DNA of 64,000 bases, from contig NZ_JAGPXT010000010.1 in NCBI RefSeq assembly GCF_018070465.1, forward strand, positions 62,001-126,000, given 5' to 3'. This document shows, in pieces, positions 17,973-26,414 of the stretch. The number at the start of each line of letters is the position of its first letter. The stretch's first letter is position 1. The notes under the pieces are model-generated. The model saw only the letters and a list, made by a program, of their open reading frames with translations, did no database searches and was not told the DNA's origin. A program made the translations under genes and the position numbers. Source of the DNA: Micromonospora sp. C95 (GTDB taxonomy: Bacteria; Actinomycetota; Actinomycetes; Mycobacteriales; Micromonosporaceae).

Positions 17973-18572
17973 GTGAGTCAGAGCACAGGCGGCACCCGAG
18001 AGCGGATCAAGGCCGTGGCGCTGGAGCTCTTCACCGAGCAGGGCTACGAGGCGACGTCCCTGCGCGAGGTGGCCGAGCGGCTCGGGGTGACCAAGGCCGC
18101 GCTCTACTACCACTTCAAGAGCAAGGACGAGATCGTCACCAGCGTGGTGGAGGACCGGCTGGAGCGGATGGACGCGCTGATCGCCTGGGCCGACAGCCAG
18201 CCGGCCACGCCGGCCACCCGTAGGGCGGTCATCGAGCGGTACGCCGACGCCACGTTCAACGGCGAGCAGCCCTCGGTGATGCGGTTCTTCGAGCAGAACC
18301 AGACGGCGCTGAAGAGCCTCTCCGCCGGCCGGGAACTGCGCGATCGGATGTTCCGGTTGTCCACCGCCCTCTGCCACGGCGACGACTCGCCCGGCGCCCA
18401 GCTCCGTGCCGTGCTGGCCCTGTTCGCCGTGCACAGCAGCTGGTTCGCCGTACGCACACCGAACATCACCGACACCGAACGCAAGCGAGTCGCCCTGGAG
18501 GTCGCCAACGAACTCCTAACCGCCATCGCCGCACCCCACCCACCCCATGTTGATCATGAGGTTAGCGGCTAA
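17973..18572 (+). CDS. TetR-family transcriptional regulator of the adjacent efflux pump
   Basis: A 199-residue repressor. The N-terminal helix-turn-helix is RIKAVALELFTEQGYEATSL then VAERLGVTKAALYYHFKSKDE. The C-terminal ligand domain is TetR-like. It is divergent from the DHA2 pump, so it probably senses the exported drug. The last eight residues (HVDHEVSG) and the stop codon are encoded by the left arm of an intergenic hairpin repeat, so the C-terminal tail looks acquired. It starts with GTG. Confidence 0.92.
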   Translation: MSQSTGGTRERIKAVALELFTEQGYEATSLREVAERLGVTKAALYYHFKSKDEIVTSVVEDRLERMDALIAWADSQPATPATRRAVIERYADATFNGEQPSVMRFFEQNQTALKSLSAGRELRDRMFRLSTALCHGDDSPGAQLRAVLALFAVHSSWFAVRTPNITDTERKRVALEVANELLTAIAAPHPPHVDHEVSG

Positions 18573-18610
18573 GTTGATCTATGAACCTGCCGCTAGCCTC
18601 ATGATCAACA
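18548..18610. repeat. GATCATGA-type intergenic hairpin element, copy 1
   Basis: Two 22-bp arms (left 18548-18569, right 18589-18610) match as an inverted repeat with one mismatch around a 19-base loop. The outer part reads TGTTGATCATGAGG. It sits between the convergent TetR and GNAT genes, could act as a terminator, and supplies the TetR stop codon. A second element of the same design is at 48482. Confidence 0.85.
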
Positions 18611-18623
18611 CGGGTTGAGGGGT

Positions 18624-19127
18624 TCAGGGGAGGGGGAGGCGGAGGGCTAGGAGGTTCACGCCGGGGAAGGGGGTCCAGTCCCGGTCGGGCTGGCGGACGA
18701 AGCCGCGCCGGCGGTAGAGGTGATGGGCCGGCTCGGCGTGGCCCTCGCGTACGCAGATGGTCAGCGCGGTGCAGCCCAGCTCGATGGCGCGTACGACGCA
18801 TGCCTCGACGAGCGCCGCGCCGGCTCCCCGCCCCTGCGCGGTCGGGTCCACCGCCAGCATCCGGAACTCCGCCTCCCCCGGCCCGCACATCTCGGCGTAC
18901 CGGGTGGAGGGCAGCACGAAGGTGACCGAGCCGAGCAGCTGACCATCTGCCGGGTCGACGGCCACCAGCACCTCACCGTGCTCCGCCCGGGCGGAGACGT
19001 CGGCCAGCACGTCGGCGTAGCCGGTCTCGCCCTTGAGCTGGCCGTCGGCCTCGTACGCCGCGACGGTGAGTCGGGCAACCCCGGCGAAGTCGGCCGGCTC
19101 GGCCGGACGGATCAGCGGGCCGCTCAA
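18624..19127 (-). CDS. GNAT-family N-acetyltransferase
   Basis: A 167-residue acetyltransferase. The acetyl-CoA site is FRMLAVDPTAQGRGAGAALV (about residues 86-105, motif A: VDPTAQGRGAG), followed by LTICVREGHAEPAHHLYRRR as in motif B. It starts with TTG overlapping the stop of the biotinyl protein gene by 4 bp, so the two are probably translated together. The acceptor is unknown. Confidence 0.87.
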   Translation of the reverse strand: MSGPLIRPAEPADFAGVARLTVAAYEADGQLKGETGYADVLADVSARAEHGEVLVAVDPADGQLLGSVTFVLPSTRYAEMCGPGEAEFRMLAVDPTAQGRGAGAALVEACVVRAIELGCTALTICVREGHAEPAHHLYRRRGFVRQPDRDWTPFPGVNLLALRLPLP

Positions 19128-19339
19128 CCGATCACCGCGATCAGGTCACCGTCCTGCACCACGTCGCCCTCGTTCACCGCAAGCTGCTGCACCACGCCGT
19201 CGGACTCGGCGATCACCGGAATCTCCATCTTCATCGACTCCAGGATCACCAGGGTGTCCCCCTCGGACACGGTGTCCCCGGCCGACGCGACGACCTTCCA
19301 GACGTTCGCCACCATCTCGGCGCGGATCTCCTCGGCCAT
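19124..19339 (-). CDS. biotin/lipoyl attachment domain protein (TB7.3-like)
   Basis: A 71-residue stand-alone biotinyl domain. The biotin-accepting lysine is in VILESMKMEIPV. It resembles mycobacterial TB7.3 (Rv3221c), which sits next to pdtaS and sigH there. It could serve as a small carrier for an acyl-CoA carboxylase. No carboxylase or ligase gene is near. Confidence 0.92.
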   Translation of the reverse strand: MAEEIRAEMVANVWKVVASAGDTVSEGDTLVILESMKMEIPVIAESDGVVQQLAVNEGDVVQDGDLIAVIG

Positions 19340-19539
19340 CTCTGCGGCCCCTTCCTCGCGGCTCCTGCGACGTATCCAATCATGAGCGGGCGGCCAATGG
19401 GCGCGGAGCAGCCCCGGCAGCGGTCCACTCGTACCGCCGGCACTAGCATCAACGGGTCAGACCCGACGTCGGCCAGGGCGACAGGCTCCGGTGACAAGGG
19501 TCGGCCGCAGCCCGATCCGGCCATCACGAGGAGGTCAGC

Positions 19540-19614
19540 ATGGCGAAGAAGGCCCGCAAGAAGAAGGCCCGCAAGAAGAGCGCCGCGAACCACGGCAAGC
19601 GCCCCAACTCCTGA
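19540..19614 (+). CDS. 50S ribosomal protein bL37
   Basis: A 24-residue, extremely basic protein beginning MAKKARKKKARKKS and ending ANHGKRPNS. It matches the actinobacterial ribosomal protein bL37 known from mycobacterial ribosome structures (same length, same ANHGKRPN ending). GAGGAGG lies at good spacing before the ATG. It is divergent from the biotinyl gene and followed by a terminator. Such a short gene is easily missed. Confidence 0.9.
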   Translation: MAKKARKKKARKKSAANHGKRPNS

Positions 19615-19653
19615 GCCGGCGGGCGGCTGCCCGCCGCGATCGGACGCCGGACG

Positions 19654-19691
19654 CACCGGTGCCCGGGTCGGATTCGACCCGGGCACCGGTG
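19654..19691. terminator. bidirectional terminator between bL37 and rsrA
   Basis: A near-ideal hairpin: CACCGGTGCCCGGGTCG pairs with its complement around a short loop (GATT region). It lies 40 bp after bL37 and 4 bp past the rsrA stop, so it can end transcription from both sides. Confidence 0.8.
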
Positions 19692-19695
19692 GGTG

Positions 19696-19983
19696 TCAGT
19701 CGGCCAGTTCGCGCGACTCGCTGGTCTCGAAGACGACGAGTTCACTGATCCGCACGCGCAGCCGTTCGCGCAGCTCGTCCGGCGCGGACTCGTTGCCGCA
19801 GCAGCGCGCCACCAGCGCCTTGACCTCCTGCTCGATGCCGTACTCGCGCAGGCAGTGGCCGCACTCGTCGAGGTGGTGCCGGATCAACGTCCGCCGCTCC
19901 TGCGCGCATTCCAGGTCGAGGTAGAGGTAGACCTCGGCGAGCACCTCACGGCAGTCCGTCTCGTGCGGGTCTCCACAGCTCAC
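19696..19983 (-). CDS. rsrA: zinc-binding thiol-sensing anti-sigma factor RsrA/RshA
   Basis: A 95-residue ZAS-family anti-sigma factor that holds SigR/SigH inactive until its cysteines are oxidised. The zinc motif is HHLDECGHCLREY (HxxxCxxC); an upstream cysteine is in ETDCREVL and a CC pair in VARCCGN. The GTG start follows the sigR stop almost directly, giving near 1:1 expression with its target. Confidence 0.93.
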   Translation of the reverse strand: MSCGDPHETDCREVLAEVYLYLDLECAQERRTLIRHHLDECGHCLREYGIEQEVKALVARCCGNESAPDELRERLRVRISELVVFETSESRELAD

Positions 19984-19984
19984 G

Positions 19985-20608
19985 TCACACCTCCCGGCCG
20001 GTGGCGGCGGTCGAACTCCGGGCCGGTTGGGCCGCGGAGAAACCCCGCTCCGCGGCGTACCCCTCAAGCAGCTTGCGCAGATTACGGCGTCCGCGGTGCA
20101 ACCGCGACATCACCGTGCCGATCGGCGTACCCATGATGTCGGCGACCTCCTTGTAGGAGAAGCCCTCGACATCGGTCAGGTAGACCGCCAGCCGGAACTC
20201 CTCCGGCAACTGCTGGAGGGCCCCCTTGACATCGCTGTCCGGCAGCCGGTCGAGCGCCTCGGTCTCGGCGGACCGCAGCCCGCTGGAGGTGTGCGACTCC
20301 GCCTCGGCCAGCTGCCAGTCGGTGATCTCGTCGGTGGGCGCCTGCACCGGCTGGCGCTGCCGCTTGCGGTACGAGTTGATGTAGGTGTTGGTCAGGATCC
20401 GGTAGAGCCAGGCCTTCAGGTTCGTGCCCTGCTCGAACTGGTGGAAGGCGGCGTACGCCTTCAGGTAGGTCTCCTGGACCAGGTCCTCGGCATCCGCCGG
20501 GTTACGGGTCATCCGCAGCCCGGCAGCGTAGAGCTGATCGACGAATGGCATCGCGTCCCGCTCGAAGCGGGCCCTGCGCTCGTCCGTCTTTTCCGTGGTC
20601 AACCGCAC
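19985..20608 (-). CDS. sigR: ECF sigma factor SigR/SigH (thiol-oxidative stress)
   Basis: A 207-residue ECF sigma factor when started at GTG 20608. Region 2 is [20 protein letters not shown] with [20 protein letters not shown]; region 4 is [20 protein letters not shown] then [18 protein letters not shown]. It is nearly identical in pattern to mycobacterial SigH and Streptomyces SigR and is followed by its anti-sigma gene. The frame stays open to a second GTG at 20800 with GAGGGGG before it. This would give a 271-residue form like the unstable SigR-prime of Streptomyces. A SigR-type promoter upstream suggests autoregulation. Confidence 0.95.
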   Translation of the reverse strand: MRLTTEKTDERRARFERDAMPFVDQLYAAGLRMTRNPADAEDLVQETYLKAYAAFHQFEQGTNLKAWLYRILTNTYINSYRKRQRQPVQAPTDEITDWQLAEAESHTSSGLRSAETEALDRLPDSDVKGALQQLPEEFRLAVYLTDVEGFSYKEVADIMGTPIGTVMSRLHRGRRNLRKLLEGYAAERGFSAAQPARSSTAATGREV

Positions 20609-20837
20609 ATCCCCTCGGGTCGGATGCTTCCCCGCCGAGGATACGCGCACCGGCCTTCCGGAAGATTCGGTTCCGACGGGTGTGCCCGTCGGAACCTCGA
20701 CCGGCGGCACCGCCGCCGGCCAGTTCGGGCCGGCCAGCAGCTGCCTGAGCTGCCGTGCCTCCCGCTCGTCGTGTTCCCGGTTCCGGATCTCGGTCGGCAC
20801 CGGTCACCCCCTCGCACAGTGGTTGTCCGAGGTGTTC

Positions 20838-20864
20838 AACGCGCGCCGCGGGCCGACACATTCC
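20838..20864 (-). promoter_or_regulatory. SigR/SigH-type promoter upstream of sigR
   Basis: Reading the minus strand, GGAAT is followed after 19 bases by GTTGAA, which fits the SigR/SigH consensus GGGAAT-N18-19-GTT. The expected transcript start, around 20830, is about 30 bases before GTG 20800, so it could produce the long SigR form. Confidence 0.7.
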
Positions 20865-20880
20865 GGCTCGGGGCCGGGCG

Positions 20881-20926
20881 TTCCTGGTCCCCGCCCCGGC
20901 GGTGCGACCGCGGCTGGGACCAGGAA
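20881..20926 (-). terminator. hairpin after the alpha/beta hydrolase gene
   Basis: An 11-bp perfect stem (TTCCTGGTCCC with its complement) with a 24-base GC-rich interior lies downstream of the hydrolase gene and upstream of the sigR promoter. It may insulate sigR from read-through. Confidence 0.55.
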
Positions 20927-21048
20927 GGGCCTGGGAGCCCGGTGTCGCCGCCCGGACCGGGCACTGGGACACCACCGGGTGCAACGACGCGGCGCGGCCG
21001 GCGGACACGGCAGCGGGAACGTGGTGGCCCGGCGGCAGACCGGTGCCC

Positions 21049-21660
21049 TCAGGCCCCGGCCCAGCCGTGCTCACGCAGCCAGTCCACCGTAAGAGCGGCC
21101 GTACCGGCCGGGTCGACCCGCAGGTCGTGCCGCTCTCCCGGCCGGAGCACCACCCGCACCCCCGGCCCCGGCTCCGGCACACCGAACGGATCCCTGTCCC
21201 CGTTCACCACCAGGGTCGGCAAACCGGTCACCAGCTCACCGGCCCGGCTCCGCTCCGGTCGACCCGGCGGGTGCAGCGGAAAAGCGAGTGCCACCACCCC
21301 GGCGGCGCCGGTCGCCGACGCCGTCCGACAGGCCACCCGCGCACCGCTGGAGCGGCCACCCACCACCAGCGGTACGCCCGGCTGCCGCTGCCGCAGCACC
21401 GTCAGCACGGCTGACCACGCCTCGTCGAGGTGCCCGGCCGGGGCCGGTGCGCGTCGGCCGGCGACCCGGTACGGCTGGGTCACCCGCACCACCGCCAGCC
21501 CGGCGGTCACCGCGGCGTCGCGCAGGGCGATCAGATCCGGGGCGTCGACGCCGCCGCCGGCCCCGTGCCCCAGCACCAACAGGGCACGGGGCGGACCGGA
21601 CGGCTGATCGGTGTCGACCCGAGCGGGTCCGCGCGGAGTGTCGAGGACGTCATGCGGCAC
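21049..21660 (-). CDS. small alpha/beta hydrolase (dienelactone hydrolase/KANSL3-Tex30-like)
   Basis: A 203-residue hydrolase. The oxyanion region is LLVLGHGAGGG, the nucleophile elbow GGRSSGAR, the acid likely in LVVNGDRDPFG, and the base histidine in GERHDLRVD. The length and GHGAGG start fit the Tex30-like hydrolase group of unknown substrate. It starts with GTG. Confidence 0.82.
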   Translation of the reverse strand: MPHDVLDTPRGPARVDTDQPSGPPRALLVLGHGAGGGVDAPDLIALRDAAVTAGLAVVRVTQPYRVAGRRAPAPAGHLDEAWSAVLTVLRQRQPGVPLVVGGRSSGARVACRTASATGAAGVVALAFPLHPPGRPERSRAGELVTGLPTLVVNGDRDPFGVPEPGPGVRVVLRPGERHDLRVDPAGTAALTVDWLREHGWAGA

Positions 21661-21701
21661 CGTCCCATTGAACCCGTTTCGACCGGGACCACGCCCGTCG
21701 G

Positions 21702-22094
21702 TCAGCTCAGCGGCACCAGGGTGAGCAGCCGGTCGCGCACCGGCGGGCCGGGCTCACCGGCGGCCTCGGGATCGGGTTGCACCTCGCTACGCCAGGCGAC
21801 GAGCATCGCCCGCCGCTCCCGTGGCGTGGTGCCACCCCAGACGCCGTGGCAGTCGCCCACCTCAAGCGCCCACGCCAGACAGGAGCCCTGCACGTCGCAG
21901 CTGCGGCACAGGGCCACCGCCGCGTCGGCCGGCTCGTTCGGCGCCGGAAAGAACGTCTCCGGGTCGACGCTCTGACAGGTGCCTCTGGTACGCCAGGCTT
22001 CGTCCTGTCGCCGCTCACGCAATGCCCGCAACAGTCGCGGATCACGTCGCGCGGCGGCTACCTCGTGCGGACGGGGCATACGCGCCCGTGTCAT
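21702..22094 (-). CDS. WhiB-family transcriptional regulator
   Basis: A 130-residue Wbl protein. Fe-S cysteines are in RTRGTCQSVD and CRSCDVQGSCLAW, followed by GVWGGTTPRERR. It has a 35-residue charged N-terminal extension and a C-terminal tail with no AT-hook, so it is neither WhiB1 nor WhiB7; the subclass is not clear to me. GGAGGTGGG precedes the ATG. It lies about 200 bp downstream of the SRAP gene on the same strand. Confidence 0.9.
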   Translation of the reverse strand: MTRARMPRPHEVAAARRDPRLLRALRERRQDEAWRTRGTCQSVDPETFFPAPNEPADAAVALCRSCDVQGSCLAWALEVGDCHGVWGGTTPRERRAMLVAWRSEVQPDPEAAGEPGPPVRDRLLTLVPLS

Positions 22095-22291
22095 CCACCC
22101 ACCTCCCCCGTGGGACCAGCAACATCGATGGACATCGTTCACCCGACGCGAACGACACCCACCACCGGCGCTGTGTTGTATCGCATTTGCACACACGGAG
22201 ACAAGACTTCGCCGGGAAGTTGGCAGAACGTCCGAGTCACCTATCACCCGCAACCGCAGCAAATCACTCCCGACAATGTGGCGGCGCGCGA

Positions 22292-23002
22292 TCAGAAGAG
22301 CGTCGACTCCACGGGCTCGCCCGGACGGGTCAGCGGCACCCGGGCGGTGAGCCCGGGGCCGTCGTTGCGCACATCGCCCACGGCCCGCCCCACCGGACGC
22401 ACCTCCAACCGGGCCAGCCAGTCCATCGGCGGCGGTACGAGCAGTTCGGCGGGATCGGCACCGCCGTCCAGCCAGGTCGCCCAGCGATCGGGCGGCAGCA
22501 GCAGCGGCATCCGGTCGTGCACCTCGGCCAGTTCGCCGAGGGCCGCGGTGGTCAGCACGCTGAAGGTCAGCAGCGACGTGTCCGGACCGTCCCAGACCGA
22601 CCAGATGCCGGCGAAGGCGAGCACCGCGCCGTCGCGCGGGGTCATGTAGTACGGCTGCTTCGCGCCGTCGGTCAGCCGCACCCACTCGTACCAGCCGTCG
22701 GCGGGCACGAGACACCGGCGGCGGGCGAAGGACGGCGCGTACGCCCGGCTGGTGGCGACGGTCTCGGCACGCGCGTTGATCATGCGGGCCGCACCGGCGG
22801 GCGATCGGGACCACGGTGGCACCAGACCCCAGCGGCCCCGCGAGAGCGCCCGGTGCCCCGCGGCACCGATCCGGACCAGTGGCACCGGATCGGTCGGCGC
22901 GACGTTGTGATCGGCGACCAGCCCGTCCGCGGTCTCGTCGACCGCCTCGAACAGGCCACTCAGGTCACCGGCGCTGCGAGTCGTGGCGTACCTACCGCAC
23001 AT
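22292..23002 (-). CDS. SRAP-domain protein (HMCES/YedK, SOS response-associated)
   Basis: A 236-residue protein that, by family, crosslinks abasic sites in single-stranded DNA to shield them. The catalytic cysteine is residue 2 (MCGRYATT). Other family residues are HNVAPTDPVPLV, ARMINARAET, RRRCLVPADGWYEW and the EVHDRMPLLL histidine. The length is typical of bacterial YedK. The mycobacterial homologue Rv3226c also sits beside aroA. It is divergent from aroA. Confidence 0.94.
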   Translation of the reverse strand: MCGRYATTRSAGDLSGLFEAVDETADGLVADHNVAPTDPVPLVRIGAAGHRALSRGRWGLVPPWSRSPAGAARMINARAETVATSRAYAPSFARRRCLVPADGWYEWVRLTDGAKQPYYMTPRDGAVLAFAGIWSVWDGPDTSLLTFSVLTTAALGELAEVHDRMPLLLPPDRWATWLDGGADPAELLVPPPMDWLARLEVRPVGRAVGDVRNDGPGLTARVPLTRPGEPVESTLF

Positions 23003-23104
23003 GCCGCTCACGCTAGCGCGGCGCTCCGCCGGGCGGCTGTCCCGTTCCCCGGGAGGGGCGGTGACCGTAGCGCCACCGGGGCGCCGGCACGGCAGAATGT
23101 AACC

Positions 23105-24409
23105 GTGGGGAATGTGACCGCGACCCGGCCGCTGCAGCCGTGGACCGCACCGACGGCAAGTGACCCGGTGTCGGCGGCGCTGCGCCTGCCCGGCTCCAAG
23201 TCGATGACCAACCGGGCCCTGGTGCTCAGCGCGCTGGCCGCCGGGCCCTCGACCCTGTCCCGGCCGCTGCGGGCCCGGGACACCGAGCTGATGGCCGCCG
23301 CGCTGCGGGCGATGGGCGCCCACGTCTCGATCGCCGACGACGACCGCTGGCTGGTCCGACCGCACCGGCTGCGCGGCCCGGCCCACGTCGACGTGGGGCT
23401 CGCTGGCACGATCATGCGCTTCGTGCCACCGGTGGCGGGCCTGGCCGACGGGCAGGTCACCCTCGACGGTGACCCGCACGCCCGCACCCGCCCGCTCGGC
23501 CCGCTGATCGAGGCGCTGCGCTCGCTCGGCGTACGCGTCGACACCCCCGCCTCGGGCAGCCTGCCGCTCGTGGTGCTGGGCGCCGGCCGGGTGACCGGCG
23601 GCGAGGTCGTGATCGACGCCTCGGCCTCCAGCCAGCTGGTCTCCGGGCTGCTGCTCGCCGCCCCACGCTTCGACCGTGGGCTGGTGGTCCGGCACGTCGG
23701 CCCGCCGGTGCCCTCCGCACCACATCTGCGGATGACCGTGCAGATGCTGCGCGCCGCCGGTGCCGCGGTCGACGACAGCACCCCCGACGTCTGGGCGGTG
23801 GAGCCCGGGCCGTTGACCGGGCGTAGCTGGGTGATCGAGCCGGACCTCTCCGGCGCGGTGCCGTTCTTCGCCGCCGCCATGGTCACCGGCGGCGAGGTGA
23901 CGCTGCGCGGCTGGCCGGCGCGCGGCAGCGCCCAACCGGTCGAGCGGCTGCGCTCACTGTTGCAGCAGATGGGGGCCACGGTCACCCTCACCACCGAGGG
24001 GCTCGCGGTGCGCGGCACCGGCCCGGTGAAGGGGTTGCGCGCGAATCTGTCCGACGTCAGCGAGCTGACCCCGGCGTTCACCGCGCTGGCCATGCTCGCC
24101 GACTCGCCGTCGGTCTTCACCGGGGTCAGCCACATCCGAGGCCACGAGACGGACCGGCTGGCCGCCCTGGCGCGGGAGTTCACCGCGCTCGGCGCCGACA
24201 TCACCGAGTCGGCCGACGGGCTGGAGATCCGACCCCGCCCGCTGCGCGGCGGGGTGTTCCGCACCTACCACGATCACCGGATGGCGCACGCGGCGGCGGT
24301 GACCGGTCTGGTCGTGCCGGGCGTCGAGCTGGACGACGTTTCGTGCACCTCGAAGACCATGCCCGAGTTCCCGGCACTATGGTCGGCACTGGTGACCGGC
24401 AAGAGCTGA
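23105..24409 (+). CDS. aroA: 3-phosphoshikimate 1-carboxyvinyltransferase (EPSP synthase)
   Basis: A 434-residue shikimate-pathway enzyme joining shikimate-3-phosphate and PEP. Key motifs are LRLPGSKSMTNRALVLSALA, GLAGTIMRFVPPVAGL, the DVSELTPAF segment and FRTYHDHRMAHAAA. The GTG at 23105 lacks a strong ribosome site; GTG 23114 is an alternative. It is followed 18 bp later by rsgA, a conserved actinobacterial arrangement. Confidence 0.96.
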   Translation: MGNVTATRPLQPWTAPTASDPVSAALRLPGSKSMTNRALVLSALAAGPSTLSRPLRARDTELMAAALRAMGAHVSIADDDRWLVRPHRLRGPAHVDVGLAGTIMRFVPPVAGLADGQVTLDGDPHARTRPLGPLIEALRSLGVRVDTPASGSLPLVVLGAGRVTGGEVVIDASASSQLVSGLLLAAPRFDRGLVVRHVGPPVPSAPHLRMTVQMLRAAGAAVDDSTPDVWAVEPGPLTGRSWVIEPDLSGAVPFFAAAMVTGGEVTLRGWPARGSAQPVERLRSLLQQMGATVTLTTEGLAVRGTGPVKGLRANLSDVSELTPAFTALAMLADSPSVFTGVSHIRGHETDRLAALAREFTALGADITESADGLEIRPRPLRGGVFRTYHDHRMAHAAAVTGLVVPGVELDDVSCTSKTMPEFPALWSALVTGKS

Positions 24410-24427
24410 GCGGAAGAAGGGGCGGCC

Positions 24428-25501
24428 CTGGCGACCAGGCGGCGGGAGTACGACGAGGACGACGTCCGGGTCCGGCCCGGCAGGTCCTCCCGCCCGCGTA
24501 CCCGGACCCGGCCAACGCACGCCGACGCCAAGGACGGTTTCGTCATCGCGGTGGACCGCGGGCGCTACACCTGCGTGCGGCCCGGTGCCGGGCCGGACGA
24601 CCCCACCGTCACCGCGATGCGCGCCCGCGAACTGGGCCGGAAGTCGGTGGTGGTCGGCGACCGGGTCGGGCTGGTCGGTGACACCTCCGGTTCGTCCGGG
24701 GCGCTGGCCCGCATCGTCCGGATCGAACCACGCCGGTCCGTGCTGCGGCGCACCGCCGAGGACGACGCCAGCACCGCCGAGGGGCGGCTGGAACGGGTGG
24801 TGGTCGCCAACGCCGACCAGCTCGTGATCGTCAGCGCGCTCGCCGACCCGCCGCCGCGTACCGGGTTCATCGACCGCTGCCTGGTCGCCGCGTACGACGC
24901 GGACATCGAGCCACTGCTCTGCCTGACCAAGGCCGACCTGGCCGGGCCGGAGACGGTGCTCGACTACTACACCGAGCTGGAACTGCCGTACCTGCTCATC
25001 CGCCCGGACTCCCCGCTGGACGCGCTGCGCAGCCTGCTGACCGGCCGGGTCTCGGTGCTCGTCGGTCACTCCGGGGTGGGCAAATCGACGCTCGTCAACC
25101 GCCTGGTGCCGCAGGCCGAACGGGCGGTCGGCACGGTGAGCGCGATCGGCCGGGGGCGGCACACCTCGACAAGCGCGGTGGCGTTGCGGCTGCCCGCACC
25201 ACCCGACCCGGAACAGGATCCGGGCTGGATCGTGGACACTCCGGGGGTACGCAGTTTCGGGCTGGCCCACGTCTCGGCCGAGAGCCTGCTGCACGGCTTT
25301 CCGGACCTGGTCGAGGCCACCGCCGACTGCCCGGCGAACTGCCCGCACACTGCCGACGAGGCCGACTGCGCACTCGACGGCTGGGTGGCGGCCGGGCGGG
25401 CCGACCCGCGCCGGCTGGCCTCGTACCGCCGGTTGCTGGCCTCCCGGGCCGGGGAGACCGACACATGGACCGAGCCCGACCCGCGCGGGCACCCGGAGTG
25501 A
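24428..25501 (+). CDS. rsgA: ribosome small-subunit biogenesis GTPase RsgA
   Basis: A circularly permuted GTPase of about 357 residues that checks late 30S assembly. It has an OB-fold N-terminal part, G4 (CLTKADL), G1 (GHSGVGKSTLVN), G3 (VDTPGVRSFGL) and the zinc knuckle CPANCPHTADEADC. The conserved basic N-terminus REYDEDDVRVRPGRSS is in frame only up to a CTG at 24428. No ATG, GTG or TTG lies between it and the aroA stop, so CTG is the probable start. The only other candidate, GTG 24551, would remove this conserved segment. Confidence 0.9.
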   Translation: MATRRREYDEDDVRVRPGRSSRPRTRTRPTHADAKDGFVIAVDRGRYTCVRPGAGPDDPTVTAMRARELGRKSVVVGDRVGLVGDTSGSSGALARIVRIEPRRSVLRRTAEDDASTAEGRLERVVVANADQLVIVSALADPPPRTGFIDRCLVAAYDADIEPLLCLTKADLAGPETVLDYYTELELPYLLIRPDSPLDALRSLLTGRVSVLVGHSGVGKSTLVNRLVPQAERAVGTVSAIGRGRHTSTSAVALRLPAPPDPEQDPGWIVDTPGVRSFGLAHVSAESLLHGFPDLVEATADCPANCPHTADEADCALDGWVAAGRADPRRLASYRRLLASRAGETDTWTEPDPRGHPE

Positions 25502-25585
25502 CCCGGCGCGGCGCGGTCGTGCCGTCGACGTGCCGTCGCCGGCCCCCGGCGTCGTCGCGGTGCCGGCGTCGCTACCGTGTCCGGC

Positions 25586-26398
25586 ATGACCGGGTACGCC
25601 GATGACCTGACCCTCGCCCACCGGCTCGCCGACGCCGCCGACGCCCTGTCGACAGCCCGGTTCCGGGCCCTGGACCTGCGGGTCGAGTCGAAGCCGGACC
25701 TGACTCCGGTCTCCGACGCGGACACCGCCGTGGAACGCGAGATCCGCGCCCTGCTCGCCGAGCACCGGCCCGGCGACGGGTTGCTCGGCGAGGAGTACGG
25801 CGCGACGCCGACCGCCGGAGCCCGCCAGTGGGTGGTCGACCCCATCGACGGCACCAAGAACTTCGTCCGGGGCGTGCCGATCTGGGCCACGCTGATCGCC
25901 CTGCTGGAGGACGGCCGCCCGGTCGCCGGGCTGGTCTCCGCGCCGGCCCTGGGGCGCCGCTGGTGGGCAGCACGGGGCACCGGGGCGTACGCGGGCCCGG
26001 ACGCCTCCCGGGGTGTGCCCATCCGGGTTTCCGGGGTGACCCGGCTGGCCGACGCCAGCCTCTGCTACTCCTCCCTGGAAGGTTGGGAGAAGGCCGGGCG
26101 GCTCGACGCCGTGCTGCAACTGATGCGGGACACCTGGCGCAGCCGGGCCTACGGCGACTTCTACGGTTACATGCTGTTGGCCGAGGGTGCGCTGGACGTG
26201 ATGATCGAGCCCGAGCTGTCCCTCTGGGACGTGGCCGCACTGGTACCCATCGTGACCGAAGCGGGCGGCACGATCACCGATCTGGCCGGCCAGCCGGCCC
26301 CGGCAGGCGGCGAGAACAGCACCCTGGCCAGCAACGGCGCACTGCATCCCGACATCCTCGACCGCCTCGGCAGCCCGCCGCGCATTGACGCCCGGTAA
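25586..26398 (+). CDS. hisN: histidinol-phosphatase, inositol-monophosphatase family
   Basis: A 270-residue Mg-dependent phosphatase. Metal ligands are in LLGEEYG, DPIDGTKNFVRG and LWDVAAL. In actinobacteria this member next to aroA/rsgA is usually annotated HisN, the enzyme dephosphorylating histidinol phosphate; an inositol- or other sugar-phosphatase role cannot be excluded. The ATG is 9 bases after an in-frame GTG. Confidence 0.87.
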   Translation: MTGYADDLTLAHRLADAADALSTARFRALDLRVESKPDLTPVSDADTAVEREIRALLAEHRPGDGLLGEEYGATPTAGARQWVVDPIDGTKNFVRGVPIWATLIALLEDGRPVAGLVSAPALGRRWWAARGTGAYAGPDASRGVPIRVSGVTRLADASLCYSSLEGWEKAGRLDAVLQLMRDTWRSRAYGDFYGYMLLAEGALDVMIEPELSLWDVAALVPIVTEAGGTITDLAGQPAPAGGENSTLASNGALHPDILDRLGSPPRIDAR

Positions 26399-26414
26399 CC
26401 TCTATCCTCGCCAG

